In this document: positions 36,101 to 47,855 of the stretch, piece after piece
Layout: every line of letters begins with the position of its first letter
Position numbering within the stretch: the first letter of the stretch is position 1
Source: Turritopsis dohrnii
Lineage: Eukaryota > Cnidaria > Hydrozoa > Anthoathecata > Oceaniidae
Direction of reading: 5' to 3'
Length of the DNA stretch: 64,000 bases
Assembly: GCA_027922465.2 (NCBI GenBank)
Contig: BQMF02000002.1
Location: 2,790,001-2,854,000, forward strand
The notes under the pieces: generated by a model
Seen by the model: the letters and a program-made list of their open reading frames with translations, nothing else
Databases searched by the model: none
What the model was told of the DNA's origin: nothing
Made by a program: the position numbers and the translations under genes

Positions 36101-38471
36101 CAATATACTTCACAATAATGTTATTAGCTTCATAAGGTTCATCCATTACAGTACATCTATGGTTAAATACAATTCCAATATAATGGATCTTCGAAATAAG
36201 TCAGAGAGAATGAAAGTGAAAAAATAGTTTTCCATTCTTCTTTTTTAGTTTGTGAAATGTGGATATGCTGGAACAAATTTCCCTGAGCACATTTTTCCAT
36301 CCATGGTTGGACGACCAATGTTACGATCATCAGCAAAAGTTGGAGATATTGAAATTAAGGTGTGAAATCAAAATGCAAGTTCTGATTGTCTTTTTTCTGA
36401 AATGTTTCAATAAGTAAACTTATGAGCATTGCTTATACCTGTCAGGACTTAATGGTGGGTGATGAAGCTAGTCAACTTAGATCGATGTTAGAATGTAGCT
36501 ATCCGATGGACAATGGCATTGTGAGAAACTGGGACGATATGCTACACGTTTGGGATTATACATTTGGTGAGACAAAATTGAATATTAACCCGAACGAATG
36601 CAAGGTAATCAAGTTTAATGTACAAAAGTAAAGATTATCATTTCTTCTTCAACATTTTCTTTAGGAAAGCTTCTGTTTAAAATTGTCAGTATTGGCTCAT
36701 ACAAAGTTTGTTCACTGTTTTTCAGGTGCTGTTAACTGAACCACCTTTGAACCCCAGTAAAAACAGAGAAAAAATGGTTGAGGTAAATCTAGGTTTTGTG
36801 TGTATGTAATCATTCTACTAGCTGGCTCACAACTTCGAAACCTTTCTTGCTAGTCATATAGGAAATATATTTCCAAGAGTGCATGTTCCTACAGTTGAAA
36901 GTTTGATAGGTTTACTGTTGTTGTTTTTCGCGCAGGTTATGTTTGAGAAGTACGGTTTTGATGGCGTTTTCATTGCTATACAAGCTGTTCTTACTCTCTA
37001 TGCACAAGGTAAAGTTGACAACTTTTGACATTTGACATATTGTTTGGAATTTTAATCCTGTATTATCTTTTTTCTCAATTACTAATGGGCGGAAACAGGC
37101 ATATTAAAGGGTGTGTCCTCAACCACGAATCTCAGTTTAATTTCACCTTAATCTTTTTCTCGGTGCGTCAGAAGTAGAAATCAGTGTTCAACTATTAATA
37201 GATCTTTATCTTCCGGACAGGTTTATATTTTTAGCATGTAGGTACTGTTAGTTCAATTTTAATTATCTGACGATTTTCTAAGTTATGATTTTTACTTTTT
37301 GAAAGTAAAATAAAAATTTTGGCAAATAATTTCCCCGATCATCTCGTAAGGAGTTCTTTCACTGTTTTTTTAGGATTACTCACTGGTGTCGTCATTGACA
37401 GTGGCGATGGCGTCACGCACATCTGTCCCGTGTACGAAGGTTTTGCTTTGCCACATCTCACACGACGTTTGGATATTGCCGGGCGAGATATCACAAAATA
37501 TCTGATCAAGGTAACTCAAGTATTGACAAGCACCCTCCTTCTCTGCTGTGGTGACCACCATCCTTCAAGTGACAATTTGTGTACTGCTGCTCCCTCCTAC
37601 CTTTCGTTCATCGGTCTTATAACACTCCCCAACGCTTTGTTTCAGTTGTTGCTCTTGCGCGGATATGCGTTCAATCACACGGCAGACTTTGAGACTGTGC
37701 GAATGATGAAAGAGAAACTCTGTTACGTCGGGTAATGCTGAATAAAATTCCTTTTCGTGGTTTCTGTGACGTTTTATTAACGATATAATTCATCGATAAT
37801 TTTCAGGTACGATATTGAGCAGGAACAGAAACTAGCTTTGGAGACGACATTCCTGGTTGAACAATATACGGTAAATAAACTGATGGTGTTGTACTTAGAC
37901 CGTTAACATTCGAGTTCTTAAAATGCTTTGTTTTATTTCTCAGTTACCCGACGGGCGTACAGTTCGTATGAGTGGTGAACGGTTTGAAGCACCCGAGGCG
38001 TTGTTTCAACCACACCTTATCAATATTGAAGGCGTAGGTGTGGCTGAGTTGCTGTTCAATACCATACAAGCCGCTGATATCGATACCAGAGCGGAATTTT
38101 ATAAGCATATTGTTCTATCTGGTGGATCTACCATGTACCCCGGGTTACCTAGCCGATTGGAGAGAGAAATCAAACAGTTGTATTTGGAGAGAGTTCTGAA
38201 AGGAGACACAACGAAACTATCTGTAAGTTCATTTGTGTAATGCCACCTCACCTTCGTTCCATCACAAACGTATACTCAACCCGGTTCGTTTTTTGTTTAG
38301 AAATTCAAAATCCGCATCGAAGATCCACCACGACGAAAGCACATGGTTTTCCTGGGTGGTGCTGTACTAGCTGACATCATGAAAAACAAAGACGACTTTT
38401 GGATGACCCGACAGGAATACCAGGAGAAGGGCTTGAGGGTATTAGAGAAGTTGGGCGTGGCACCGAAATAG
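30174..38471 (+). CDS. ACTR2: Actin-related protein 2 (ARP2)
   Basis: Ten exons (30174-30221, 36249-36359, 36446-36604, 36726-36782, 36936-37008, 37374-37510, 37646-37731, 37807-37870, 37944-38222, 38301-38471) join in phase to exactly 394 residues, the length of human ARP2. The actin-fold landmarks are all present: IVCDNGTG followed by [19 protein letters not shown] (phosphate 1), [19 protein letters not shown] (phosphate 2), [19 protein letters not shown] (adenosine) and [15 protein letters not shown] near the C-terminus. ARP2 is the ATP-binding subunit that, with ARP3, forms the nucleus for branched actin filaments in the ARP2/3 complex. Intron 1 is 6 kb and filled with repeats, while the other introns are 70-370 bp. 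All introns are GT-AG. No defect is seen. Confidence 0.97.
33273..34050. mobile_element. TTAA-flanked element without coding capacity
   Basis: The left end reads TTAA then GACGTGTGAGTAAGGGGAAA. The right end is the inverse of GGTGTGAATAAGGGAAAAAA followed by TTAA. Termini of about 20 bp are inverted with a few differences. About 290 bp at the right end (33757-34050) recur in inverse orientation at 52932-53211. Repeat B lies inside (33493-33664), probably by nesting. Confidence 0.55.
33493..33664 (-). repeat. dispersed repeat B, copy 2
   Basis: Inverse copy of 3451-3622. Shared blocks include the GTGTGTGTCA / TGACACACAC region, the TTAGGCCATG block and the TACGATTATTATATAGTAG block. Confidence 0.65.
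34555..34909. mobile_element. possible MITE with GGGGTTAATAC / GTATTACCCC ends
   Basis: The ends GGGGTTAATACAAG and CTGTATTACCCC are inverted over about 12 bp. A TTTGAATTTGGGC block is repeated near both ends in direct orientation. TTAAG occurs beside both ends. The terminal match is short, so this is tentative. Confidence 0.3.
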
Positions 38472-38772
38472 AATTGTTTAAAACGAATACACCTAAACAG
38501 ATGCACACAAAAGGGACGAATCAGTTAATGGAAAATATTTCTGGGCATCTTCATAGATGGTTGGAATTTTAACGGATCCTAATGGATGCGAATCAATTAG
38601 ACTGTAGTTTATAGAAATTTTGTCGTAAACTACTTTTTTTATATAATTCTCAGACATCTTGATCGTACTAATACTTTTTTTTGTCACTCCAAGAAACTCG
38701 TCAATCTTGCTTCTGTTCGTGTCTGGCATGTGATAGAAAAAATGTGCCGTGACCGAGAAAAAATCTCGTTTT
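38472..38772. other. short spacer between convergent ACTR2 and ChaC copy A
   Basis: The ACTR2 3' flank; nothing coding is seen. Confidence 0.4.
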
Positions 38773-39059
38773 CGAACGTGATCGGGTTATCGGAAGTTTT
38801 TTTGCATAATTTTGTTGTGATTGTTTTTCTTGAATTTCGATAATATTTCCTGTTTGTAAGTAGTCACGTGATTTATTATAAAAAATGAGAAACCACTTAA
38901 AGGCCGGTAATTTTGTTGAGATGTCGGAATAATCGTTCCATAACAACTCGTGATGTCTGTCAGAAAATCTTTCATCTTTGAAAAATGTATAAAATAGCAT
39001 CAATAAATAGATAAATAAATACACTTTGTATACAAAATCATTACTCTGTTTTGAAAATT

Positions 39060-39887
39060 TCATACAAGAGCCGTCAATTGTGTCGGTGACGGAGGATTCT
39101 CTATGGAGGAATCTTCAGGTTCATTAGCCGCTTTCTGGTTATATATGATCTTTCGAAAGTTTTTGCAAGTCATTAACACTTGCCAAGACAGGGTGCAGTT
39201 GCCTTTAAGTCCAATTTTTGCCCTCACAAGTCTGTCGAGCTGAAATAAATGATTGTCCTCTTCACCGGGCAAACATTCCCTCATGAAATCAGCCAATCGA
39301 AATAGATACTCGATGTTATGTCCCGCAATACCCGACGATGTTGCTATGTCGTCCGCCAGTTGGTCCATATCGCCGTCGCCGAGATAAAGTGAATTTTTTG
39401 GTGTGGCGTAGTATACAATTGCATAAACAATGTCTTGCTTGACGCATGTGCTGTGCGGATGAGCTGGAAGGAGTATAATGTCGTAATGACCGAGAGATTG
39501 TTCGCGCAATTGCAAATAGTCGATTGCTTTCTTAATTTTATCCGAGCCATTTATCTCAAACACAATTCCCCAACATCGTCCCTATAAGAAGAAGAAAAAA
39601 TTTGTCATAATGTCGCCTTAACAAGTAGACAGTTGGACGGTAGCGAATTCAAATGAAAAAACATTATTTTGACTTACATGTTCAGATTTGGTTAATGTCA
39701 GTACTCGTCCCGGTTTCTCTACGGTTCCTCTGTGATGGGTACTCCCTTGCCAGAACCGTCGTTGGTAACCCTTTATGCAACCCAGAAATAAGTTGTCGTA
39801 TTCAAAATCTGGTTTCCAAGTAAGAGATCCATAACCAAATACATGGATGGTATCTTGTGTTTTTAATAAATCTTCGAGGTTCACCAT
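39060..39887 (-). CDS. CHAC1: ChaC-type gamma-glutamylcyclotransferase, copy A
   Basis: Two exons (39887-39678, 39581-39060) join in phase 0 to 243 residues. The N-terminus has the glycine-rich substrate loop [15 protein letters not shown], then [20 protein letters not shown] and EKPGRVLTL, hallmarks of ChaC enzymes. Exon 2 begins [10 protein letters not shown] and carries [13 protein letters not shown], whose glutamate is at the position of the catalytic acid. The enzyme cleaves glutathione to 5-oxoproline and Cys-Gly in the cytosol, and animal CHAC1 is stress-induced. I cannot separate CHAC1 from CHAC2 orthology by eye. The tail ([15 protein letters not shown]) is species-specific. Copy B lies 3550 bp upstream in transcriptional terms, on the same strand. 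Confidence 0.9.
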
Positions 39888-39956
39888 AATGTATAAATTA
39901 TTTTTTCTGATATATTATAAATATTTTCCGAATATTTGATAGATAACAACCTCTCT

Positions 39957-40187
39957 TTAAAAAGAACAGTCGATAGAAAGCAAACAGCTGATTTGAGAGG
40001 CTACTTCGGCCCGAATTAATTTATAGAATACCGCAGCTTTCGCTGATTGGATGATTATTAAATAACTCTCAATTCTATTGGCTAATCTTTTTTCTGATGA
40101 AATCGTATTGGATATTTCCGTTGAGTCTGATGCAATTAAAGCCATGAGTTGAAATAACAACAAGAAAAAGAAAACCACGCGTTTCAT
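39957..40187 (-). CDS. putative small secreted peptide or stray ORF
   Basis: The 76-codon ORF begins with a textbook signal-peptide pattern (MKRVVFFFLLLFQLMALIAS) followed by a Ser/Thr/Asn-rich stretch and a dibasic KR. It has two cysteines near the end (SCLLSIDC). It lies only 70 bp 5' of ChaC copy A on the same strand. The corresponding segment beside copy B has a deletion that removes this ORF's signal region. It could equally be part of the ChaC 5' flank translated by chance. Confidence 0.25.
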   Translation of the reverse strand: MKRVVFFFLLLFQLMALIASDSTEISNTISSEKRLANRIESYLIIIQSAKAAVFYKLIRAEVASQISCLLSIDCSF

Positions 40188-41225
40188 TGCATAACGATCT
40201 TTTTTTTATCAAATGAGTAAATAACGTTTAGTATGTAGGAGGTGAATTTTTTAAAGTGTTATCCTATTCTTTTGTAAAAATGTAACTGTCTGAATTTTAT
40301 CTTTTTTTCTACAAAATGTACAGACTTTTCTTTGTTGCTATGGTGACCCTTTCGTAGTTTTAAGAATTTACAAGTAACAACTTTAAAAATGCGCTACAAA
40401 ATAATAGCATCTTGATATTGCAAGAACGTCTGTGTGTTATCCCAAAAAATGTTAATCGACCACGTGAATGAAATATTGAATGTTTAACACATGGTCCCTC
40501 ATTGTTGCGTGGTTATATTACAGTGATAGTAAATCACATGTTTAGAAGTGATATTTACAAAATGCGTTTCTTAGCATCTGGAAATGGAATTCGTACAGAA
40601 TGAAATTGCAAACAATCCAAAGATTTGAGCAATTTTCTCTTAATGCCCAACTACACTTGTTAATTGATACGTACCAAAAAGATGACATAGAGTCTGTTTA
40701 CATGAGAGCCAAAACTTGCCAAGACACTATCGAAATTTCTAATGTAGAAAATAATCGAAACAATAGATTTATTAGTTTCTAGCTCACTCTATATGCGTAC
40801 TGAGATCAGAACCCGCATTGAAACTCGATGCGGGAGGATTGTAAATTCAACCCGTACTGAGCTCCATGTAAACACGCTCATAGTAGTCGGAAGTGCAAGA
40901 TGAAATTGCATACATGTCGCTGAGTGTATGTGATATGCCATTACAATACTAATGATAAGAGAGGGGAGTAATCACACAGTGACGAAAATGAGTCAAGCTG
41001 TGTTTGCACGACGCAGCATCCTGGTGAAGTAGGAAGCAGATTTTTCAAAGCGGAAAATGTTTAAGAAGGAAAAGATTTGAAAATAAAACACATACTCTAT
41101 TGATTCATAATGATTGAATCATATTTTCGACAGACAGAAAGTTTAAACAGCGGGATTTGCAGTTAATTAATGTTTTAATTGCTTGTCTTGGAAACGTCTG
41201 TAATATGAAAAGTTGCTTTGCAGAA

Positions 41226-42422
41226 GTACGTGGGTCAGATCACTAGTAGAATAAATCATTACGATAATGATTATGTTGTGAGCATCTTTTTGCCCCCGCA
41301 GCGAGCGTAAGCGAGATAGGCAAAAGTCAGTTTTCAATTTTGTTCATCATCCTCTTCCTCGTCATCATCTTCCAACTTTTACAATTTTTAGCTGATTTTG
41401 TTTTTTTTCCCTTTCAAAGCATGGTAATGTAGGTGGGAGACCGAATGTTTTTTGGTATCTTTCTCCTAATTTATTACTAGCAAGTAGCTTTCGCTATGAG
41501 GGCGCCCGTGATTGCATTTCCGCTAATACCACTATATCGGCGCAAAATACATCGAAAAGAAGCGCTAATCAAGGAGCTTTAAGCCCTTCTATTTATTTAT
41601 TTAAAAAAAAAAAAAATGTATTTATGTATTATGTAAGATGGCTCGCTCCGCCAAGAAGGGAGATAGACCCCAAGGGGTATCAAATATATATTTATACGAA
41701 CGAAATACATCGAAAAAAATGACGAAACCTTCCGCGGATGAAAATTTTTTCCAATACGTTGACATTAAGAAAGGATCAACGTGAATGAAATTAATTTTTA
41801 AAGGAGAACGGAGGTCAAAAATGTTTTTTGCGCAAGTCATATAAGAAATCATGAAATAATATTAAAACTTCCCAAAATGCATGGAAAATGCGCAAAAAGA
41901 ACTATTTTTTTTTTTTGAAATGCTACGACGGTCGCCGCCATTCGCATTTCGCAATGACGCCACGTAGTGAATGGAGAAAGTAAAGTGTATTTGCTTAAAT
42001 AAAATTGACATGAGTACGTCATATACGTCATATACCTATCATTTTCACGAAAATCCTTAAATTACAAAATGTTTGGGCGGAAAGTTTTCTTTCTTAATGT
42101 ATAGATTGCTGTGTGAACAAATTGGAAAGCTTGAACGCGGGAGCATTTTTAGCTAATTAGCTACATGCTAGTCTATATTAAACTTAAATCGGAAATTTTC
42201 TATAAAGTCCTTTTTGTCTATGTTTCAACAAGGTTGACAGCTGACCTTTGTTCTTCAGCAATTGTTCATCAAGGACACTTGCTGTTCGACCACATTTTGT
42301 GCGGCCAAACACCACCTAGTCTAACCTCCCGTTTTCGATTCCCAATGACTGTAACGTAGATGCAATATCTTCTATCTGCCTTCAAAAACTTATAAAGAAA
42401 TAAAGAAAGAAAGTCACTTTCT
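41226..42422. other. gene-free spacer between the duplicated units
   Basis: The stretch has homopolymer runs and no supported gene. At 41799 a TTAA is followed by AGGAGAACGGAGGTC, similar to the left ends of the TTAA elements, but no matching right end was found. Confidence 0.4.
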
Positions 42423-43930
42423 AACATGATCGGGAATTTCGGTAGTATTTCCAGTTCGTAAGTAGTCACGTGATTTATTATAAAAAATGAGAAACCACTT
42501 AAAGGTCATTACAACTCGTGATGTCTGTCAGAAAATCTGACATGTTTGAAAAATGTATCAAATAAATAGATAAATAAATACACTTTGTATACAAAAAACT
42601 AATGTTTTGAACACTTCATACAAGAGCCCTCAATTGTGTTGGTGATGGAGGATTCTCTATGACGGATTCTTCAGGTTCATTAGCCTGATAACATATGATC
42701 TTTCGAAAGTTTTTGCAAGTCATTAACACTTTCCATGGCAAGGTGCAGTTGCCTTTAAGTCCAATTTTTGCCCTCACAAGTCTGTCGAGCTGAAATAAAT
42801 GATTGTCCTTTTCACCGGGCAAACATTCCCTCATGAAATCAGCCAATCGAAATAGATACTCGATGTTATGTCCCGCAATACCCGACGATGTTGCTATGTC
42901 GTCCGCCAGTTGGTCCATATCGCCGTCGCCGAGATAAAGTGAATTTTTTGGTGTGGCGTAGTATACAATTGCATAAACAATGTCTTGCTTGACGCATGTG
43001 CTGTGCGGATGAGCTGGAAGGAGTATAATGTCGTAATGACCGAGAGATTGTTCGCGCAATTGCAAATAGTCGATTGCTTTCTTAATTTTATCCGAGCCAT
43101 TTATCTCAAACACAATTCCCCAACATCGTCCCTATAAGAAGAAGAAAAAATTTGTCATAATGTCGCCTTAACAAGTAGACAGTTGGACGGTAGTGAATTC
43201 AAACGAAAAAACATTATTTTGACTTACATGTTCAGATTTGGTTAATGTCAGTACTCGTCCCGGTTTCTCTACGGTTCCTCTGTGATGGGTACTCCCTTGC
43301 CAGAACCGTCGTTGGTAACCCTTTATGCAACCCAGAAATAAGTTGTCGTATTCAAAATCTGGTTTCCAAGTAAGAGATCCATAACCAAATACATGGATGG
43401 TATCTTGTGTTTTTAATAAATCTTCGAGGTTCACCATAATGTATAAATTATTTTTTCTGATATATTATAAATATTTTCCGAATATTTGATAGATAACAAC
43501 CTCTCTTTAAAAAAAGCAGTCGATAGACAGCAAACAGCTGATTTGAGAAGCTACTTCGGCCCGAATTAATTTATAGAATACCGCAGCTTTCGCTGATTGG
43601 ATAATTATTAAATCGTATCGGATATTTCCGAACCACACTAGTTAATTATGCATAAACTGATGTGTACCAAAAAGATAACATAGCCGGGGGAGTAAAATGA
43701 AAATGCATACATGTCGCTGTGTGTATGTGATTTGTCATTACAGTACTAATGCTAAGAGAAGGGGAATCGTGAGTCAAGCTGTGTTTGCACGACACAGCAT
43801 CCTGAACAGATTTTACAAAGCGATTTTACAAATGCTTAAGCAGGAAAAGATTTGAAAATAAAACACATACTCTATTGATTCATAATGATTGAATCATATT
43901 TTCGACAGAAAGAAAGTTTTAACAGTGGTA
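42423..43930. repeat. tandem duplication, unit B
   Basis: Second copy of the unit beginning at 38773. Coding exons, intron and about 170 bp of 5' flank are nearly identical to unit A, with the intron differing at about two positions. Sequence beyond the gene has diverged by several deletions, which suggests recent duplication or gene conversion confined to the gene. Confidence 0.85.
42616..43437 (-). CDS. CHAC1: ChaC-type gamma-glutamylcyclotransferase, copy B
   Basis: Two exons (43437-43228, 43131-42616) join in phase to 241 residues. The sequence is identical to copy A through exon 1 and most of exon 2, including the [15 protein letters not shown] loop and the YLQLREQ glutamate. Differences cluster near the C-terminus: GEKDNH for GEEDNH, LPWKVL for LSWQVL, and a two-residue shortening ([11 protein letters not shown] for [13 protein letters not shown]). 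The gene is intact and both copies look functional. Regulatory divergence is possible because the 5' flanks differ beyond about 170 bp. Confidence 0.9.
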
Positions 43931-44396
43931 TTTAAAAAATGAGGTAGTAAAATGAAATTTGAAGAAACAGAAGAGTTTATTTCTGAATAAGGAAGAATGC
44001 TTGTGAGTTGTGTGTAAAACCCACGACTCGCAGCCACTCTCCTTTTTGTTTTCTTGATCTTTTTCATCGCCATCGTTACAGCATATAACACTTATTACTG
44101 CTGCAGCGGCAATTTTCACTCCACCAATATCCATTATTTTAATTTTAGCCTTAACGTAAGGTTTGAGAGCGATTCTTCAGGTGCAAGCTTCTGATAAAAA
44201 CATAGATGCCCGATTAAGAGACATTAAAACCATGTTTGTTTATTGGCCTTTCTGGTTCTTAGCAACAAGATTTTACGTACAAAGTAACTGATCAATACGG
44301 GGCTTGATGAGAAGACATTTTACCCTTTTATTTGCTCCATTCAATTAACATGGTAGGACGTGTGTTTAACTTTAGTTGTCGAAACATAAATATATA

Positions 44397-44568
44397 CAGT
44401 GAACTCTCTATAATTCGACTGTCCATTACTCGAACTCTAAATAATTTGAACTGAACCAGTGAGTCCCTTCAAGCTAAAACCTAGCAATATCACTCTCTAT
44501 AACTCGAACTCTCAACTCGAATGATTTTGTTTCCCCCCTTCGAGGTTCGAGTTAGGGAGAGTCTACTG
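44397..44568. mobile_element. 172-bp pogo/Tigger-like MITE
   Basis: The ends CAGTGAACTCTCTATAATTC and the inverse of CAGTAGACTCTCCCTAACTC are bordered by TA on both sides. The CAGT(R)RACTCTC...TAAYTCGA terminal pattern is the known signature of pogo/Tigger-type MITEs. The interior repeats the ATAACTCGAACTCT block. Confidence 0.75.
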
Positions 44569-46573
44569 TACGACGCTATTTACCTCCACATTAATGCTCA
44601 TTGTCCCGTATGCGATTTTTTTTACGATTCTGAATTTTGCATCTTGAGAAAGGCTGTCGGTGATGGACACACGGACCTGTGAATGTCTTCCCCAAAAGTC
44701 AGCAATTAGGATTAAAAAGAGTGAAACCACCTGTTGTTCATGTTCCGAGGGAAAATTTGTATTATTGTTGTTGTACGTATTGTGTTTCTTATTTGGTCGA
44801 AGAGAAGAAGATAATGATTTAAAGGTAGCATGTGCGTTCTTGAAAGAACAGATACATGTCTGTAAAAAGAGGAATGTATCTTCAAAGAATACAATGACGT
44901 AATGAGTTGCAAATAAACATATATTGTACCGAGTCATAATGATTAAACGTATTTTCGACAGATAGCAAGTTAAAACAGTGGTATTTGCATTTAATTAATG
45001 TTTAAATTGCTTGTCTTGCAAACGTTTGCAATACGAAAAGTTGCTTTGCAGAAGGACGTGGGTCAGATCACCATTGGCGTCAATAGGCGATAGAATAACA
45101 CTAGCTGCGTGACAATCATGAGATGATAAACATTAAGTTTGAAAAAGTATGGTGTCCTCTGGTGCGATACAAAACGAGTGATTCTTCAGGTGCAAACCTT
45201 TGATAAAAACGAGGATGCTCGATTAAGAGAAACTTTTTGATTAGCGATATTTAAATAGACACAAAGGTTTTGCTTTCCAATCAGACTTTGACACGGAGTA
45301 TCAATGAAGGCTATTTTTCCTGGGAGCTTCAATATACTGAAGGAAGTATCATGTGAATTTCAAATCACAGATCTGCAAAATTTAATTAGATATGTAAAAG
45401 CATGGAGGTAGAAATTCTTTTCTACCTCCATGGTAAAAGTTACACAAACATTTTTGCACTACAAACAACATGCCTATCATGAGAACGAGGTTCTCCTCGC
45501 AAAAGCAGCAGAAAGCAGATATTCGATAAAGACGCCGAGTCATGTTGTAGCTCACGAAAGCAGGATCCAGTAAATTATGATATTCAAGATTGTGGTTGGG
45601 AAGAAGCAGTTGTAGTGATCCTTGTTATATAACCTTGTATTGTTATAGCCAACCTGGTTTACACCGCAAAGTTACGTTGTATAAGGCTGACCTCAAACAG
45701 ATATGCAGAAATTGATTCATATAATGAGTAGAATAAAAGTAATGTAATAAATGTAAGCTGATCCACTCAGCTTGAGAGAAGGACTGGAATCTTTAGGAGG
45801 TTGTGAAGAAATAACTGCACCTTCCGTAGCACAAACGCTTTAAATGTTCCAGAATCTCCTCCGTCATTGATAAAAATCCAATCAGAACTTATGTGGCTAC
45901 TAAACATTAATCGTTTTTCAAAAATAATTTCAGTTAATTTTGTTTTAGGTATAACTTTCACTCACATAATTGAAAAACTCATTGTATTAGAACTAACATG
46001 GCGAAGACCACGAGTTGGTGAGCTGTACCACAGCACGGTCTGTGCTGAGAAGGAATGACATCAACAAACTTTATAGTTACCAACACTCAGAATTTTATCT
46101 TTTTTTTCGAAGGGATATACATTTTAGGAATAAAAATCGTTTTAATATTTCACTATATATACAAAAACAATAAATTTCTTGGCGATATAATATAACATGT
46201 ATAATATAAAACCTAAATAATTTAAATAATTCTTAGATAAAAAGGATACATGTTTAAGACGTTTGATATCGAACTTTCCGACTATATTGAATTTTTCCAA
46301 ATTAATAAATAATTCACGTTTGGTAATTATTTCCGAATGTCTTGAATTTTCTTGTCTGAAACACAAGGGTGTCAAACATATGCTAAATTTCATGATCTCT
46401 CAGTTATGGATGACTATCCATAACATAACAATATTCCCCTACGTAGGAAATTGTAAGAGAACTGAGAACGTTAAAATATAACATCATATCATATCCTGAT
46501 TCCCACCAAATGAAAGGGTTTTAAAAACACTTGTACATCTACTGTCCCTTCCTACCATTTTTGACATTTTTCA
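44569..46573. other. gene-free stretch with duplication debris
   Basis: A third partial copy of the duplication end block (44930-45075) and a second copy of a GATTCTTCAGGTGCAA block (44172 and 45178) are present. There is no supported gene. Confidence 0.5.
45401..45432. repeat. perfect 14-bp hairpin
   Basis: Arms CATGGAGGTAGAAA (45401-45414) and its inverse (45419-45432) enclose 4 nt. GTAAAAG occurs directly on both outer sides. Confidence 0.7.
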
Positions 46574-47855
46574 TCATTCGTTCATCAAGTACTTAGTTAC
46601 TTTGACAATTTCTTCCAACATATCGATATCTTTCTGTAACGACGCATTCTTCTTAATCAATCGAGATGTTTGCAGTGTTATATCAAGTAAACCTGCTTTT
46701 TCCAAGGCATTCATTGTGTTTATGTAACGACTGTCTTTAGGCTTGGCCTTTGGAACATTTGCCTTGCTGCAATCATGGCTTGAGAGGTCCGAAGAATTGT
46801 TCATATTAGGAGCTTCTGAACCAATGTTGTCAGTGCTTTTTCTCGGCAAAGCAATTGGTTTTGCATTGGCTACGGAACTTTCTGGAAAAAACATTAGCAT
46901 ATTGTTGCTAGGCGATTCACTGCCGTTCTTAGAGTTCCTTCTCATTTGTTGTTCGGGGGTTGACTGTGTACTTCCCCAATTTGTTGTGGTGGCTTGTGAA
47001 TAAGGTGATGTAGGATATACTTGCTGCAACTGGTTTACTAAGCTGTTCTTTTCATTGAGGCCGTCATCTGAAACTGGGCTTTGACTGAGGCAGTTGTTAA
47101 AGGGAGAACGTTGACCACTTGGGGATTGTGGAAAGTTTGACGAACTTGGGGATTGTGGAAAGTTTGCAGGACTTGGAGATTGTGGAAAGTTTAAAGGACT
47201 AGGAGACAAGATATGCCGAGCAAGTGTTTGAAATCTTACAAGAGAATCAAGTGAGTCATAAGCATTGGTGCTCTGTCTAGTTGGTGATGCATTCATCTGT
47301 TGGAAATTACTACTTGGCTCCATCTGTAAAGGCGGGGTTGCCTTCCACTGCATCGTATCATATACTGTCTGATTCATAGAATGTTGGTTAAATCTGTCTG
47401 TTGTAGATAAACTCTGGTACTGTTGAGGAAATGTTGGAGACTGTTGTAAACTCTGTTGTAAAAGCACTGTTTGGGAAAGGACATCATTTGAAATATTCTG
47501 TGGCATATTTCCAGTAAACCCACTAAAAAATGAAGCGATATGAAGATAAAATTTGTTTACAATTCGAAAGAGGGTTTTCATTGTTCTGATTTTGAATAAA
47601 CTTCAAAGTAAAATCTAACTTCTAATACATAATTTGGTTAACAAAGAAAGAAATCTTGTAAGACGTCTTCCAAAATCCACAAAGTCCTTAGCAGATGTAA
47701 TGTACTTACTCTGGTGAAAGCAAGGGCGATGTTTGTTGGTGCATATGCTGTTGTTGCTGTTCACTCATGAATGCAGCAGAGTTTAAAAGCATATTAGGAA
47801 AGAGATGATTTCCATTGGAAGTCCAGTCACCAGTATTGGAGTAAGATCCAGACAT
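46574..47855 (-). CDS. CIPC: CLOCK-interacting pacemaker-like protein
   Basis: Two exons (47855-47710, 47522-46574) join in phase to 364 residues (human CIPC 399). Most of the protein is disordered and rich in Ser, Pro, Gln and Asn, with a short repeat near residues 150-185 (LNFPQSPSPANFPQSPSSSN). The C-terminal ~50 residues match the conserved CIPC helix: YINTMNALEKAGLLDITLQT, then SRLIKKNASLQKDIDMLEEI. In vertebrates this region binds CLOCK and represses CLOCK-BMAL1 transcription. Only the C-terminal motif supports the call, as the rest is low complexity. The start chosen is the first in-frame ATG (MSGSYSNTGDW). Confidence 0.7.

Larger units (their letters stand above)
30222..36248 (+). other. 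ACTR2 intron 1
   Basis: Six kilobases with no internal exon visible. It hosts a TTAA-flanked element (33273-34050), a copy of repeat B and a possible MITE near 34555-34909. The remainder is AT-rich low-complexity sequence with short unsupported frames. Confidence 0.8.
38773..41225. repeat. tandem duplication, unit A
   Basis: From about 38773 this region matches 42423 onward, including the whole ChaC gene (almost identical), its intron, 5' flank to about 40110, and scattered blocks beyond (ACCAAAAAGATGACATAGA, TACATGTCGCTGAGTGTATG, GAGTCAAGCTGTGTTTGCAC). The end block, with GATTCATAATGATTGAATCA and GCTTTGCAGAAGTACGTGGG, appears again near 43880 and 44933-45065. Confidence 0.85.

Noticed and set aside
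41799..41825. Left end of another TTAA element (TTAA then AGGAGAACGGAGGTC)
   Set aside because: No matching right terminus could be found downstream.
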